A stretch of DNA of 64,000 nt from Wenjunlia vitaminophila DSM 41686 (GCF_000380165.1 NZ_KB904661.1:32113-96112), one strand, 5' to 3'. Shown: positions 47,194-56,798, numbered from the stretch's first letter. Notes: a model not told the origin generated them from the sequence alone. Translations and numbers: made by a program.

Positions 47194-49319
47194 CGGGACC
47201 GGCGTCTGACGAGGCGTTGTGGAGCCGGCTGCGGCAGGTGGAGCAGCGGGTGCGGGTCGAGGTGGCGGCCCGCCGGGCCACCGACCCGGACCCCGACGAC
47301 CCCTTCCGGGGGCAGTACCTCACCCCCGAGGCCGCCGACCGCGTCCTGGCCGACCCCTGGGGGCCGCCTGCCGCCGCGGCAGCGGAGTCCGCCGAGGCGT
47401 GCTCCGCGGGAGCGGACGAGGAGGCGCTCCTGCCGCCGCCGGGGACACGGATCGGCCAGCTCGCCGCGGCCTTCGGTCTGTTGCCGCTCGACCTGGAGCT
47501 GCTGCTCGTGGTCCTCGCCCCGGACATCGACCTCCGGTTCGAACGGCTCTACGGCTACCTCAATGACGACCTGACCAGGCGTCGGCCCACCGTGGACCTG
47601 GCGCTCCGGCTGTGCGGCCGGTCGGCGGCGGGGCCGGGCCGCTTCCGGTTCGCGGCCTCCGCGCCCCTGGTCGCGCGGGGACTCGTGGACGTCGTCGCTG
47701 GAGACCGGCCGCTGCTGTCCAGGGAGCTGCGGGCGCCGGACCGGGTGACCGCGCACCTGCTGGGCGACGACGGGCTCGACGACCGGTTGCGCGGGCTGGT
47801 CACCCCGGCCCCCGGTCGCGCCGACCCCCGTGCGGACCAGGTCCGCCGGGTGGCCGCCGCCGCGACGACGGGCAGCGGCCTGGTGCACCTGCTCGACCGG
47901 GAGGGGGACTGTGCGGGGCTCGCCGTGGACGCGCTGCTCGCCGCGGGACGTCGCCCGCTGGTGCTCGACCCGGTGGCTCTCGCCGCCCACCAGGACCCGG
48001 GCACCGTGCTCCGGGCCCTGGCCCTGGAGGCGCGGCTGACCGCCGGCGGTGTCGTCCTCGGTCCGCTGGAACGGCTCGAGCCGCGCCGCACGGGTCGCGG
48101 CGAGCTGCTGCGCGAGGTGTGCGCGGCCACCGCGGGCACGCCCCTGATCGTGTACGGGGCCGAGGTGTGGGACCCGTGGTGGGCCGCGGAGAGCCCGGTG
48201 GCGTTCCCGGTGCCCCCGTTGGACGCGGCGCAGCGGGCGGCGCGGTGGGAACGGGAACTCGCCGCCGCCGAGCGAAGGGTGGGCACCGCCGTCGGTGTCC
48301 GGCCGCCCCTGGACGGTGAGCTGCTCGCGACGGTCGCCCCGTACCGGCTCGACGGGCTCCAGGTCCGCCGCGCCGCCGACGTGGCAGCGCGGACGGCCGC
48401 CAGCGAGCGGCGGCCGGTGACCCGCGGGGACCTGCGGGCCGCGGTCCGGGCGCAGAACGGCGCCGGCCTCGCCCGGCTCGCCCGCCGCACCACCCCGGCG
48501 GTCACCTGGGACGACCTGGTGCTCCCCGAGGTGACGCGGCGCCAGCTCGACGACCTGGCGCTGCGCGCGGTCCACCGCGAGCAGGTGCTGGGACGGTGGC
48601 GGATGCGCCCGGGCGGGGGGCGGGGGCACGGGGTGATCGCGCTGTTCGCCGGGGAGTCGGGCACCGGCAAGACCATGTCCGCCGAGGTGGTCGCCGGGGA
48701 GCTCGGCATGGAGTTGTACGTCGTTGACCTGTCCACCGTGGTGGACAAGTACATCGGGGAGACGGAGAAGAACCTGGAGCGCGTCTTCACCGAGGCGTCG
48801 CAGGTCAACGGGGTGCTGCTGTTCGACGAGGCGGACGCGGTGTTCGGGAAGCGCTCGGAGGTCAAGGACGCGCACGACCGGCACGCCAACGTGGAGTCTG
48901 CGTACCTGTTGCAGCGCATGGAGTCGTTCGACGGGATGGCGATCCTGACCACCAACCTCCGCGCCAACCTCGACGGGGCGTTCACCCGAAGGCTGGACGC
49001 CGTCGTGGAGTTCCCGGTGCCGGACGCGGCGCAGCGGCTCGCGTTGTGGGACCGCTGCCTGGGTACCGGGGTGGTCCGGGCGGACGACCTCGACCTGGAG
49101 TTCTGCGCCCGGCGTTTCGAGCTGACCGGCGGGTCGATCCGCGCCTGCGCGGTCACCGCGGCCTACCTGGCGGCGGAGGCCGCAGGGCCGCTGACCATGG
49201 CGCAACTCGTCTCCGCGGTGTGCCAGGAGTACCACAAGCTGGGCCGTCTGGTGTTGGAGAGCGAGTTCGGGGACTGGTTCCGGCAGGTCCGGCCGGACGC
49301 GGCGGCGGAACGGTGGTGA
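47190..49319 (+). CDS. cis15: CIS-associated AAA+ ATPase (709 aa)
   Basis: C-terminal AAA+ module: Walker A FAGESGTGKTMSAE near 490, Walker B GVLLFDEADAVFG near 545, the arginine-containing LTTNLRANLDGAFTRRLD near 590. The N-terminal 450 residues comprise the winged/degenerate-ATPase part typical of Pvc15/Afp15. The family is needed for assembly or stability of contractile injection particles in the cytoplasm. GTG 47190 overlaps the DUF4255 stop (GTGA). Followed by 525 non-coding bases before the sheath gene. Confidence 0.9.
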   Translation: MTGPASDEALWSRLRQVEQRVRVEVAARRATDPDPDDPFRGQYLTPEAADRVLADPWGPPAAAAAESAEACSAGADEEALLPPPGTRIGQLAAAFGLLPLDLELLLVVLAPDIDLRFERLYGYLNDDLTRRRPTVDLALRLCGRSAAGPGRFRFAASAPLVARGLVDVVAGDRPLLSRELRAPDRVTAHLLGDDGLDDRLRGLVTPAPGRADPRADQVRRVAAAATTGSGLVHLLDREGDCAGLAVDALLAAGRRPLVLDPVALAAHQDPGTVLRALALEARLTAGGVVLGPLERLEPRRTGRGELLREVCAATAGTPLIVYGAEVWDPWWAAESPVAFPVPPLDAAQRAARWERELAAAERRVGTAVGVRPPLDGELLATVAPYRLDGLQVRRAADVAARTAASERRPVTRGDLRAAVRAQNGAGLARLARRTTPAVTWDDLVLPEVTRRQLDDLALRAVHREQVLGRWRMRPGGGRGHGVIALFAGESGTGKTMSAEVVAGELGMELYVVDLSTVVDKYIGETEKNLERVFTEASQVNGVLLFDEADAVFGKRSEVKDAHDRHANVESAYLLQRMESFDGMAILTTNLRANLDGAFTRRLDAVVEFPVPDAAQRLALWDRCLGTGVVRADDLDLEFCARRFELTGGSIRACAVTAAYLAAEAAGPLTMAQLVSAVCQEYHKLGRLVLESEFGDWFRQVRPDAAAERW

Positions 49320-49845
49320 GCCGCCGGGCGGCCGCCGGCCGGGGCGGGCGGCCGGTGGGCGAGCGGACCGGGGCCGTGGGTGCCGCCGGGCCGTTCCCTC
49401 CGCGCTGCCCGCGGGGGCCGCTGGGCGGCGCGCGGGGTCCGTGGCGCACCGCCCGCGGGGGCAACGGGACCCCGACGCCGGTCGGCCGCCGGCCGGGGCG
49501 GTCCGGGCCGTCGGGCCGACCGGCCGGGCACTGCCCGCGCGCCGCCGGGCCGGACCTCGGAAGCCTCAGCCTCGGGACCTCCGGGGCGCCGTGGGGCCGT
49601 GGGGCGGCGGGGCCGCGGGGCAGCGGCGCCGTGGGGCGTCGGGAACTTCGGCTGCGGGCTGCGGGGCGGCGGATGGTGGCCGGGATGGTGGTGCCCGGGA
49701 TGGTGGCCGGGCGCACCGCGGGGGCGCCGCCGTGTCCTTCGCGGGCAGTCTCGTTGCCCCTGGTTCGGGGCGATCGGCCCTGATGCGGCGGGGAGTCGCC
49801 GGGTGAGACTCGTCGCCGAGCTGCCAGCCACACGAAGGAGCGAGC
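49320..49845 (+). other. Leader region before the sheath operon, with short repeats
   Basis: About 525 bp of very G/C-rich DNA with no convincing gene. At 49673-49711 there are three near-identical direct units starting ATGGTGG (ATGGTGGCCGGG, ATGGTGGTGCCCGGG, ATGGTGGCCGGG). The region probably holds the promoter for the structural genes, which have a strong AAGGAG ribosome-binding site at 49836. Confidence 0.45.
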
Positions 49846-51366
49846 ATGCCTTCCTACCTCACCCCGGGCGTCTACGTGGAGGAGGTGCAGTCCGGGGCCC
49901 GGCCGATCGAGGGGGTGGGTACGGCCGTCGCCGCCTTCGTCGGGTTCGCCGAGAAGGGGCCTTTCCACCAGCCCACCCTGGTGACCACCTGGGAGCAGTA
50001 CGCCCAGCGCTTCGGGGGCTTCACCGAGGGCACGTTCCTGGCGCACGCCGTCTACGGCTACTTCGCCAACGGCGGTGGCAGCGCCTACGTGGTGCGTCTG
50101 GGGGGTCCTGCGGACGGCGGGGCACCGCCCGGGCGGTCGGCCCCGCCGGTGGCCGCCGGCGGGTTCCTGTTCGCGGCGCGGCGGGGCGCCGGGCCGGACG
50201 TCACGGTGGAGATCGCCGACGCGGAGGCGGAGAACGCGCCGGACGACCGGTTCCGGGTCCTGGTCCGCAAGGGGGCCGAACTGGTCGAGACGCTCGACGT
50301 GAGCACCCGCAAGAACGCCAAGGCGTACCTGGTGGCGCAGGCTCGGGAGTCCGGGTTCGTCGAGGTCACGGAGCAGCCCGGCGTCGCCCAGCGCCGCCCG
50401 GGGAACCAGACGCTGGTGCTGCCCGCGCCGCCCGAACCGGCCCCGCCGGGGCCGGCGGCGGGCCCGGCGCAGTACATCGGCGAACCGGCGGAGAGGACCG
50501 GCGTCGCGGCCCTCGAGGCCGTCGACGAGGTGACCATGGTCGCGGTCCCCGACGTGATGAGCGCCTTCCAGCGCGGGGAGATCGACGCCGAGGCCGTCAA
50601 GACCGTTCAGCTCGCGGTGGTGTCGCACTGCGAGCAGATGGGGGACCGGGTGGCGATCCTGGACACCCCGCCGGGGCTGAACGCGCAGCAGGCCAGGAAC
50701 TGGCGCAACGAGGGCGCCGGGGTGGACTCCCGCCACGCCTGCGCGTACTACCCGTGGATCACGGTGTTCGACCCGGCGACGGGACGCAACACCCTGGTCC
50801 CGCCGAGCGGCCACGTCGCCGGGGTGTGGGCGCGCAGCGACAGCGAGCGGGGGGTGCACAAGGCCCCGGCCAACGAGGTCGTCCGTGGTGCGGTGGACCT
50901 CGAGCTCCGGCTGAGCAAGGGCGAGCAGGACCTGCTCAATCCGGTCGGGCTGAACTGCATCCGGGCCTTCCCCGGACGCGGCATCCGGATCTGGGGGGCG
51001 CGGACGCTGTCCTCCGACCCGGCCTGGCGTTACCTGAACGTGCGCCGGCTCTTCAACTACCTGGAGGAGTCCATCCTGCTGGGCACCCAGTGGGTGGTCT
51101 TCGAACCCAACGACGACCGGCTGTGGGCGAGCATCCGGCGCAACGTCACCGCGTTCCTGACCGAGGAGTGGCGTCGGGGGGCCCTGTTCGGACGGACCGC
51201 GGCGGAGGCCTTCTACGTCAAGTGCGACCGGGACAACAACCCGCAGGAGTCCATCGATCTGGGTCAGGTGGTGTGCGAGGTCGGGGTCGCCCCGGTCAAG
51301 CCCGCCGAGTTCGTGGTGTTCCGGCTGTCCCAGTTCTCCGACAGCACCAGCCTCGTCAGCGAGTGA
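49846..51366 (+). CDS. cis2: CIS contractile sheath protein (506 aa)
   Basis: Starts MPSYLTPGVYVEEVQSGARPI, the conserved N-terminal strand of phage-tail/CIS sheaths, and contains VAAFVGFAEKGP, PGLNAQQARNWRN, YYPWITVFDP and the C-terminal core FLTEEWRRGALFGRTAAEAFYVKCD that forms the inter-subunit handshake fold. Length and domain order match Streptomyces sheath proteins. Strong AAGGAG before ATG 49846. First structural gene of a long plus-strand operon. Confidence 0.95.
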   Translation: MPSYLTPGVYVEEVQSGARPIEGVGTAVAAFVGFAEKGPFHQPTLVTTWEQYAQRFGGFTEGTFLAHAVYGYFANGGGSAYVVRLGGPADGGAPPGRSAPPVAAGGFLFAARRGAGPDVTVEIADAEAENAPDDRFRVLVRKGAELVETLDVSTRKNAKAYLVAQARESGFVEVTEQPGVAQRRPGNQTLVLPAPPEPAPPGPAAGPAQYIGEPAERTGVAALEAVDEVTMVAVPDVMSAFQRGEIDAEAVKTVQLAVVSHCEQMGDRVAILDTPPGLNAQQARNWRNEGAGVDSRHACAYYPWITVFDPATGRNTLVPPSGHVAGVWARSDSERGVHKAPANEVVRGAVDLELRLSKGEQDLLNPVGLNCIRAFPGRGIRIWGARTLSSDPAWRYLNVRRLFNYLEESILLGTQWVVFEPNDDRLWASIRRNVTAFLTEEWRRGALFGRTAAEAFYVKCDRDNNPQESIDLGQVVCEVGVAPVKPAEFVVFRLSQFSDSTSLVSE

Positions 51367-51415
51367 CCGGCCCCCGCCCTGACCGACCCGTTCGACCGGA
51401 AGGTGACCAGCAGCC

Positions 51416-51856
51416 ATGGCAACAGGTGACGCGCTTTCGACGCACGTCTTCGGGGTGCAGTTGGGCGGCTACCTCGTGGAGTCCATCCAGGAGGTCAGCG
51501 GCCTGACCGTCGAGGAGGAGGTGGTCGAGGTCCGGCAGGTGACCGCGGAGGGCAAACAGATCATCCGCAAGCAGCCGGGGGCGCGCCAGGCAGGCGAGGT
51601 GACGATCACCCGCGGGCTGGACAAGAGCAGCGAGTTCACCAACTGGATCAAGGAGACGCTGAACAACGGCGCGGTGGACACCGCCCGGCAGAACCTGACC
51701 ATCGAGATCAAGGACACCCAGGGCGAGACGGTGCGCCGCATCCAGCTCATGCAGGGCTGGGCGAGCCGGTGGGAGGGCCCGTCCCTGAAGGCCGGGGAGT
51801 CCAGTGCCGCCACCGAGACCGTCACCATCACGTTCGAGGAGATCATCGTCGAATGA
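51416..51856 (+). CDS. cis1: CIS inner tube protein (146 aa)
   Basis: Hcp/gp19-like tube protein: FGVQLGGYLVESIQEVSGL, GEVTITRGLDKSSEFTNWI and the closing beta strand TVTITFEEIIVE. It stacks as hexameric rings inside the sheath and is pushed through the target membrane on contraction. 49 bp after the sheath gene; the stop overlaps the following ATG (ATGA). Confidence 0.95.
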   Translation: MATGDALSTHVFGVQLGGYLVESIQEVSGLTVEEEVVEVRQVTAEGKQIIRKQPGARQAGEVTITRGLDKSSEFTNWIKETLNNGAVDTARQNLTIEIKDTQGETVRRIQLMQGWASRWEGPSLKAGESSAATETVTITFEEIIVE

Positions 51857-52335
51857 GGCGCCGTACGGTCACCACCAGCACCGACATCGCCGACCTGCTG
51901 CAGAACGCCGAGCCCGACCGGGGCGGGTCCCGCGCGCCGGACGACCGGGAGCGGCAGGCGCCGGAACTGCGCACCGAGTTCGAGTTCGAACTGCCCCGCG
52001 GGTACGTCGACGAGGAGGGCACGGTGCACCGCCGGGGTGCCATGCGGCTCGCCACCGCGCGGGACGAGCTGCGCCCGCAGATCGACCTGCGGGTCAAGGA
52101 GAACCCCGCGTACCTGAGCGTCGTCCTGCTGAGTCAGGTGATCACCCGGATCGGCACCGTCACCGACGTGCACGCGGGCGTCGTCGAGCGGATGTACGCC
52201 ACGGACGTGGCGTTCCTCCAGGACTTCTACCAGCGGATCAACAGCGAGGGGCACACGCACGCCGCGGTGACCTGCCCGCTGTGCAACGGCTCGTTCGAGG
52301 TGGACCTCTCCGGTGGGCGCCTGGGGGAATCGTGA
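51853..52335 (+). CDS. Conserved CIS-cluster protein with C-terminal CxxC (160 aa)
   Basis: ATG 51853 overlaps the tube stop. After a disordered start comes FEFELPRGYVDEEGTVHRRG then LRPQIDLRVKENPAYLSVVLLSQVITRIG, resembling phage-tail assembly proteins of the gp41/gp57 type, and it ends CPLCNGSFEVDLSGG. It is found between tube and DUF6760 genes in other actinomycete CIS loci. Possible chaperone of tube or tape-measure assembly. Confidence 0.65.
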   Translation: MRRRTVTTSTDIADLLQNAEPDRGGSRAPDDRERQAPELRTEFEFELPRGYVDEEGTVHRRGAMRLATARDELRPQIDLRVKENPAYLSVVLLSQVITRIGTVTDVHAGVVERMYATDVAFLQDFYQRINSEGHTHAAVTCPLCNGSFEVDLSGGRLGES

Positions 52336-52490
52336 CGTACGCGCTCCCCCGGTTGCTGGAGGAGATCGCGTACGTCGCCTACCACTTCCACTGGCGGCGC
52401 GAGGACATCCTCGACCTCACCCACGGTGAGCGTCAGCAGTGGGTCCGCGAGATCGCGCGGATCAACACGCGGGTCAACGAAGGTGGGTGA
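52332..52490 (+). CDS. DUF6760-family small CIS protein (52 aa)
   Basis: VTYALPRLLEEIAYVAYHFH then DILDLTHGERQQWVREIARI: a small all-helical protein of the DUF6760 family, comparable in size and position to Afp6/Pvc6. GTG 52332 overlaps the preceding stop (GTGA). Part of the structural operon; its precise place in the particle is not known. Confidence 0.8.
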   Translation: MTYALPRLLEEIAYVAYHFHWRREDILDLTHGERQQWVREIARINTRVNEGG

Positions 52491-52494
52491 GGGC

Positions 52495-55400
52495 ATGGGC
52501 GTGTGGGACCGGCTGCGACGCCGCCGTGCGGGGGCGGGCCGTCCCGCCGGCCAGGACACGCTGTCCCCGGCTGGCGACGCCACCGGTGACGCCTCCGCGG
52601 TGAGGGACGGCGCCGAGGTGGGCGGCGCCCGGGAGCCGGCGGGTGCGCGCGACCCCGACGGGCGGGGCCATCCGCCGTGGGACGGGGGCTGGCGAGCGGT
52701 CCCGTCCCCGGTGGCGACCGTGCTGCGGTCGGCCGTGGGGGTCAGCGACGGGCTGCGTTTCCGCTCGCGGCTCGCGGCCTGGCAGAACCCCTCGCTGGGA
52801 CGGGGCCTGGGGCACGCGGTGCTGCCGTCGGCCCCGGTGGGCGTGGTGCACGGCGTCACCCGCCCGTCCACGCACACGACCTGGGCGGACGGTGCCCCCC
52901 TGCTGCTGCGCGCCGCCCGGCCGGGAGCGGACACCGGGCAGGAGCAGGACGGGGCTGAGCACGGCCCGGCCCCGGAACGACCCGAGCGGGCGGGCCCGCC
53001 CCGCCGGCCGCCCGCCGCGCACACCGCCCCCGTGCCGGCGGGGCAGCCGGACCCGGGCGGCCCCCGCACCGTCGCCACCGGTCCGCCCCCGGCCCGACGC
53101 CCACGGGTCCGCCCGCACCCGGCGGGGACCCCGTTGACGGTGGCCACCGGCGCGGTGCGGCACGCCCGCAGGGTCACCGCGATCCCGCCGACGACGGGTG
53201 CGCCCGGTGCCCGCACCCCGACGGCGGGGCCCGCACCGGCGCCCGGGGCACCTCCCCCGCCGTCGGCCGGTGCGCCGGTGGGTCCCCCACAGGCACCGCC
53301 TGCCCGCCCGGGCCCGTCATCCGTCCACGACGCGCCCCCTGCCGGTCCAGGGGGGTTGCCTGGCCCAGCGGTGCAGCGTCGCACCGACGGCCCGTCGGGC
53401 CCGGTGGCACCGAGGCGCCCCACCCTCGGTGCGACGCCGCCCGCCCTCCCCGCGGAGGCGGCGCAGGCGCAACCGGGCCCGGCACCCGGCAACCGGCCCG
53501 CCGCCCCGCCCGGGGCCGACCCGCTGACGGTGGTGCGACCGCCGGCACGGCCACAGGAGCCAGGACCACCCCCGGGCCCCTCCACGTCCACCGCCGGCGC
53601 CCCGGCGGCGGCCCCTCCTGCCGGCGCGTCCCACGGGGTCCTTCCGCCGGCGCCACCGCGCGCGTCGCCGCCCCCCGGCACCCCCTCGGCCTCCGGTGCG
53701 AACAGTGCAGGCAGTGCGACCCGTGCAAGCGGTGCGACCAGTGCCCCCAGCGCCTCGGGGCAGTCGTTCAGGCGCGGGTCGTCCGGGGTGACGGGCACGC
53801 CGGGGGCCGGGGCGCCGCCGGGTACCGCCGGGAGCGGGGCGCCCTCCGCCGGCCCCACGACCGGTCACCCGCACGGCGCCGTCCGCCCCGGGGGCGCCGC
53901 CCCGCAAGCTCCCTCCGGGACGCCCCCCGTGGCCGGGGGGCCACGGCGGGCCGCGGCGGCGCGGGACGGGGCCAGAACCACGGGACGCCGGCCGCAGGGG
54001 CCCGACGCCGGGCGCGGTGCCGCGCCCCCCGCCCCGGTGATGCCGCCTCGGGGTGTGCTCGGAGCGCCGCTGCCCGAGCTCCCCGGTACCGCCGTCCTCC
54101 CCACCGCGTCCCGGGCCGGCGGGGGCGGGCCGGCACCGAAGGGGTCGCTGCCCCCGGGGACGGCACCACCGAGGAGGGCCCGGTCTGGCTCCCCGTCAGC
54201 CCTGTCAGTCCCGTCAGCCCCTGCGGCAGCGGTGAGCGGCGCACAGGCGGAGCCAGGACCCCGGCCGGCGACCGGTGAGCGGCCGGTGGTTCGTGTCCAG
54301 CGGACGCCGCAGCGCCCGCCCGGGGCCCCGGTGGCGCCGCGTGCTCCCGGGTCCCCGACGACGCTGCCCACCGCGTCGGCGAGCGGAACGCCGGCGACCG
54401 CGGAGGCCGGTCCACGGGCCGGCACCAGCGCGGGACCGCGCCCTGTCGCCCCGGACGGACGGAACGCACCGGGAGCGGCCCCACGACGGCAGTCCGCCGC
54501 CGACCGCGGCCCGGCCGGCCACCCCACCCGCCCAGCCGCCCCGCCGTTGGGAACAGCCACCACACCGTTGGGAACAGCCACCACACCGTTGGGAACCGCA
54601 ACCCAGCCGTTGGGAACCGCCGCCCCACCCCCGGGAACCGACGCCGCGCGACCCGGGCCTGACGCCCCGCGGGCCGCACCGTCCCCAGGCGCACGGCGGG
54701 CCCTCCCGGGACCGCGGCACACGAGGGGACTGCTCGCGGAACGCCCGCTGCCGGTCCGCACCGGCCCCCGGCCCGGGTTCTCGGCCACCGTGCCGGCTCC
54801 TGGCGCCGCACCGCCAGTCGTCCGACCGACCTGGCCCCGCTCCCACGCCGTGCAGCGCAGCGCGCGTTCCGGGGGGCCCGCCGAGGGGGCCCCGGCACCT
54901 CGGGCCGGTCAGCGACGGCCGGCGGCCACCCCGACGGTCTCCGCCCCGGTGCGGCGCATGCAGGTCTCCCGGGCGGTGGCTCCGCCGTCCGGTTGGGCAC
55001 CGCCTGCTGCGCAGGTGGCCAACGGGCCGCGGCTTCCGGTCCGCGTAACACCGCCAGCATCGACGCCCCCACCGTCAATGCCCCCACCATCAACGCCGTC
55101 GCCGACAGGACCGTCGCCGTCAGTGCCGTCACCATCGACGAGGCGGTCATCGACGCCGGGCCCCGCACCGCCCGCAGCGGTCCCGCCGACGCCCCCGGGG
55201 TCGCTGCCCCCGGGGTCGCCGACGTCCGCAGCGGTGCTACAGCGGGCGGATGCCCGGGCCGGGCTGACGGGTGCGCCGGTGACCGCGGTGCCGGTGACGG
55301 CGGTGCCGGCCCGTGTCCGAACGGCACAGGACGGGCCGCGGGCGGCCCTGACGCCGCCGGCCCCCGGCGCCGGGGCGGACGGCGCGGGTGGCGCCACGGG

Positions 55401-55515
55401 GCCGGACATCGAGGAGCTCGCCCGGAGGTTGGTCGAGCCGGTGGGTCGTCTGCTCCGCGCCGACCTGCGGCGCGGCAGGGAGCGCGCCGGGAGGCTGTAC
55501 GACGGCCGCCGGTGA
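52495..55515 (+). CDS. Large Pro/Ala/Gly-rich disordered CIS-cluster protein (1006 aa)
   Basis: Residues 1-150 contain a short conserved part (MGVWDRLRRRRA, then WRAVPSPVATVLRSAVGVSD and RSRLAAWQNPSLGRGLGHAV). The last 45 residues form an amphipathic helix (IEELARRLVEPVGRLLRADL). Everything between is low-complexity Pro/Ala/Gly/Thr/Arg sequence, hence intrinsically disordered. The frame is confirmed by the conserved ends, the GAGGGC-ATG start and the location between DUF6760 and the tube-initiator gene, where other actinomycete CIS loci also have a proline-rich protein. The role is unknown; it occupies the place where a tape-measure function is otherwise missing. Confidence 0.6.
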   Translation: MGVWDRLRRRRAGAGRPAGQDTLSPAGDATGDASAVRDGAEVGGAREPAGARDPDGRGHPPWDGGWRAVPSPVATVLRSAVGVSDGLRFRSRLAAWQNPSLGRGLGHAVLPSAPVGVVHGVTRPSTHTTWADGAPLLLRAARPGADTGQEQDGAEHGPAPERPERAGPPRRPPAAHTAPVPAGQPDPGGPRTVATGPPPARRPRVRPHPAGTPLTVATGAVRHARRVTAIPPTTGAPGARTPTAGPAPAPGAPPPPSAGAPVGPPQAPPARPGPSSVHDAPPAGPGGLPGPAVQRRTDGPSGPVAPRRPTLGATPPALPAEAAQAQPGPAPGNRPAAPPGADPLTVVRPPARPQEPGPPPGPSTSTAGAPAAAPPAGASHGVLPPAPPRASPPPGTPSASGANSAGSATRASGATSAPSASGQSFRRGSSGVTGTPGAGAPPGTAGSGAPSAGPTTGHPHGAVRPGGAAPQAPSGTPPVAGGPRRAAAARDGARTTGRRPQGPDAGRGAAPPAPVMPPRGVLGAPLPELPGTAVLPTASRAGGGGPAPKGSLPPGTAPPRRARSGSPSALSVPSAPAAAVSGAQAEPGPRPATGERPVVRVQRTPQRPPGAPVAPRAPGSPTTLPTASASGTPATAEAGPRAGTSAGPRPVAPDGRNAPGAAPRRQSAADRGPAGHPTRPAAPPLGTATTPLGTATTPLGTATQPLGTAAPPPGTDAARPGPDAPRAAPSPGARRALPGPRHTRGLLAERPLPVRTGPRPGFSATVPAPGAAPPVVRPTWPRSHAVQRSARSGGPAEGAPAPRAGQRRPAATPTVSAPVRRMQVSRAVAPPSGWAPPAAQVANGPRLPVRVTPPASTPPPSMPPPSTPSPTGPSPSVPSPSTRRSSTPGPAPPAAVPPTPPGSLPPGSPTSAAVLQRADARAGLTGAPVTAVPVTAVPARVRTAQDGPRAALTPPAPGAGADGAGGATGPDIEELARRLVEPVGRLLRADLRRGRERAGRLYDGRR
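54544..54627 (+). repeat. Four 21-bp tandem repeats within the disordered protein gene
   Basis: Units beginning CCGTTGGGAAC repeat at 54544, 54565, 54586 and 54607; the first two are identical and the rest diverge at their ends. They encode four PLGTATT-like heptads. Such repeats expand or contract easily by slippage. Confidence 0.85.
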
Positions 55516-55558
55516 CCGGCCCGGAAACCAGGCAACGCCTGCGCAGGGAGAACAGGGA

Positions 55559-55984
55559 ATGACGGACGAGATCTTCGCGACGAGCGTGTTCTTCAAGCTC
55601 ACGATCGGCGGCAACGACCTGGGCGCGTTCCACACCTGCACGGGACTGGGCGCGGAGGTGGAGATGGAACAGTACGCCGAGGGCGGCAACAACGGCTTCA
55701 CCTGGCAACTCCCGGGCCGCATCACCTGGTCGAACATCACGCTGACCCGGCCCGTCACCGCGGACACCACCAAGATCGCCCAATGGCTGGACGAGATCGT
55801 CCGTCAGGTGGAGCCCAAGGACGGCGAGATCGTCGCGTTGCGACCGGATCTGAGCCGGATCGTGAGCTGGCAGGTGCTCGGCATCGTTCCGGTCCGCTGG
55901 CAGGGCCCGTCGTTCGACCCGGCGCGTTCCGAGGCCGCGGTGGAGTCCCTGGAGATCGCCCACGAGGGACTGCGGCCCTCGTGA
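55559..55984 (+). CDS. cis5: CIS tube-initiator protein, second tube-like protein (141 aa)
   Basis: MTDEIFATSVFFKLTIGGND then FHTCTGLGAEVEMEQYAEGG, ITLTRPVTADTTKIAQWLDE and SLEIAHEGL: a T4 gp19-like tube fold distinct from the main tube protein. By position and family it matches Afp5/Pvc5, which links the tube to the baseplate hub. GGGAGA precedes ATG 55559. Confidence 0.85.
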   Translation: MTDEIFATSVFFKLTIGGNDLGAFHTCTGLGAEVEMEQYAEGGNNGFTWQLPGRITWSNITLTRPVTADTTKIAQWLDEIVRQVEPKDGEIVALRPDLSRIVSWQVLGIVPVRWQGPSFDPARSEAAVESLEIAHEGLRPS

Positions 55985-56069
55985 CCCGACGTCACCGGAC
56001 GGCCCGCCGACCCGCGACGGTCCGGTGCGACGGCCCACCACCCCCACCACGCCCAGGAAGGAGGACGGG

Positions 56070-56798
56070 ATGTCACCCGCAGCCCGCGCCAGCCGCGCCC
56101 GCGCGCAGTTGACGATCATGGAACCACCCTCGACCGTCGGTGCGAAGCCCGGCGGCACCCTGGCCCGGCTCCCGTTGCAGTTCAACCCGGCGAAGCTGGC
56201 GCTGTCCAAGAGCACCGAGTGGCGGCGGACCCCGTCGCGGATGGCGGAGCAGTCCGCGTTGCCCGAGTTCGTGGGCAGCGGCCCGCGGGTGCTGTCCCTG
56301 GAGGTGTTCCTCGACGCCACCGCGACGCACGACAAGTCGGTGGAGCAGGCGGTGGAGAAGCTGATGCAGGCGTGTGTCCCCACCCCCGCCAGCCTCGCCC
56401 GCAAGGCCCCGGCCAGCCCCTGGGTCCGCTTCGACTGGGGCACCTCGCGCACCACCTCCTTCGACGGGGTGCTGTCGAGCCTCTCGGTGTCCTACACCCT
56501 CTTCGACGTGGACGGCACGCCGCTGCGGGCGACGTGCTCGCTGTCCGTCGAGGAGGCCAGCGTCGACCCGCCCGGCCAGAACCCGACGTCGGGCGCGCGG
56601 ACGGCGCGTCGCACCCACCGCGTGGTCGCGGGGGACAGCCTGCCGCTGCTGGCCTGGCGGGAGTACGGGGACGCCACCGCCTGGCGGGTCATCGCGGAGG
56701 CCAACGACATCGACGACCCGATGGTGCTGGTTCCCGGCTCGGAGCTGGTCCTGCCCGCGCCGGACGAGGCGGCGCTGCCGGACGGAGCGGTCCGATGA
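56070..56798 (+). CDS. cis7: LysM-containing baseplate hub adaptor (242 aa)
   Basis: N-terminal domain with LPLQFNPAKLALSKSTEWRR, as in Afp7/Pvc7 and phage gp53-type adaptors, followed by a C-terminal LysM module (THRVVAGDSLPLLAWREYGD, then WRVIAEANDIDDPMVLVPGS). LysM in these proteins serves protein contacts within the baseplate rather than cell-wall binding. GGAAGGAGG precedes ATG 56070; the stop overlaps the spike gene (ATGA). Confidence 0.9.
   Translation: MSPAARASRARAQLTIMEPPSTVGAKPGGTLARLPLQFNPAKLALSKSTEWRRTPSRMAEQSALPEFVGSGPRVLSLEVFLDATATHDKSVEQAVEKLMQACVPTPASLARKAPASPWVRFDWGTSRTTSFDGVLSSLSVSYTLFDVDGTPLRATCSLSVEEASVDPPGQNPTSGARTARRTHRVVAGDSLPLLAWREYGDATAWRVIAEANDIDDPMVLVPGSELVLPAPDEAALPDGAVR

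Noticed and set aside
46731..49235. 834-codon minus-strand frame opposite the cap and AAA+ genes
   Set aside because: High GC removes stop codons on the opposite strand. No motif is present, while the plus strand has Walker A/B and DUF4255 signatures.
49380..51506. 708-codon plus-strand frame overlapping the sheath gene
   Set aside because: Different phase from the sheath; Arg/Gly-rich shadow sequence with no ribosome-binding site. The phase starting at 49846 gives the sheath protein.
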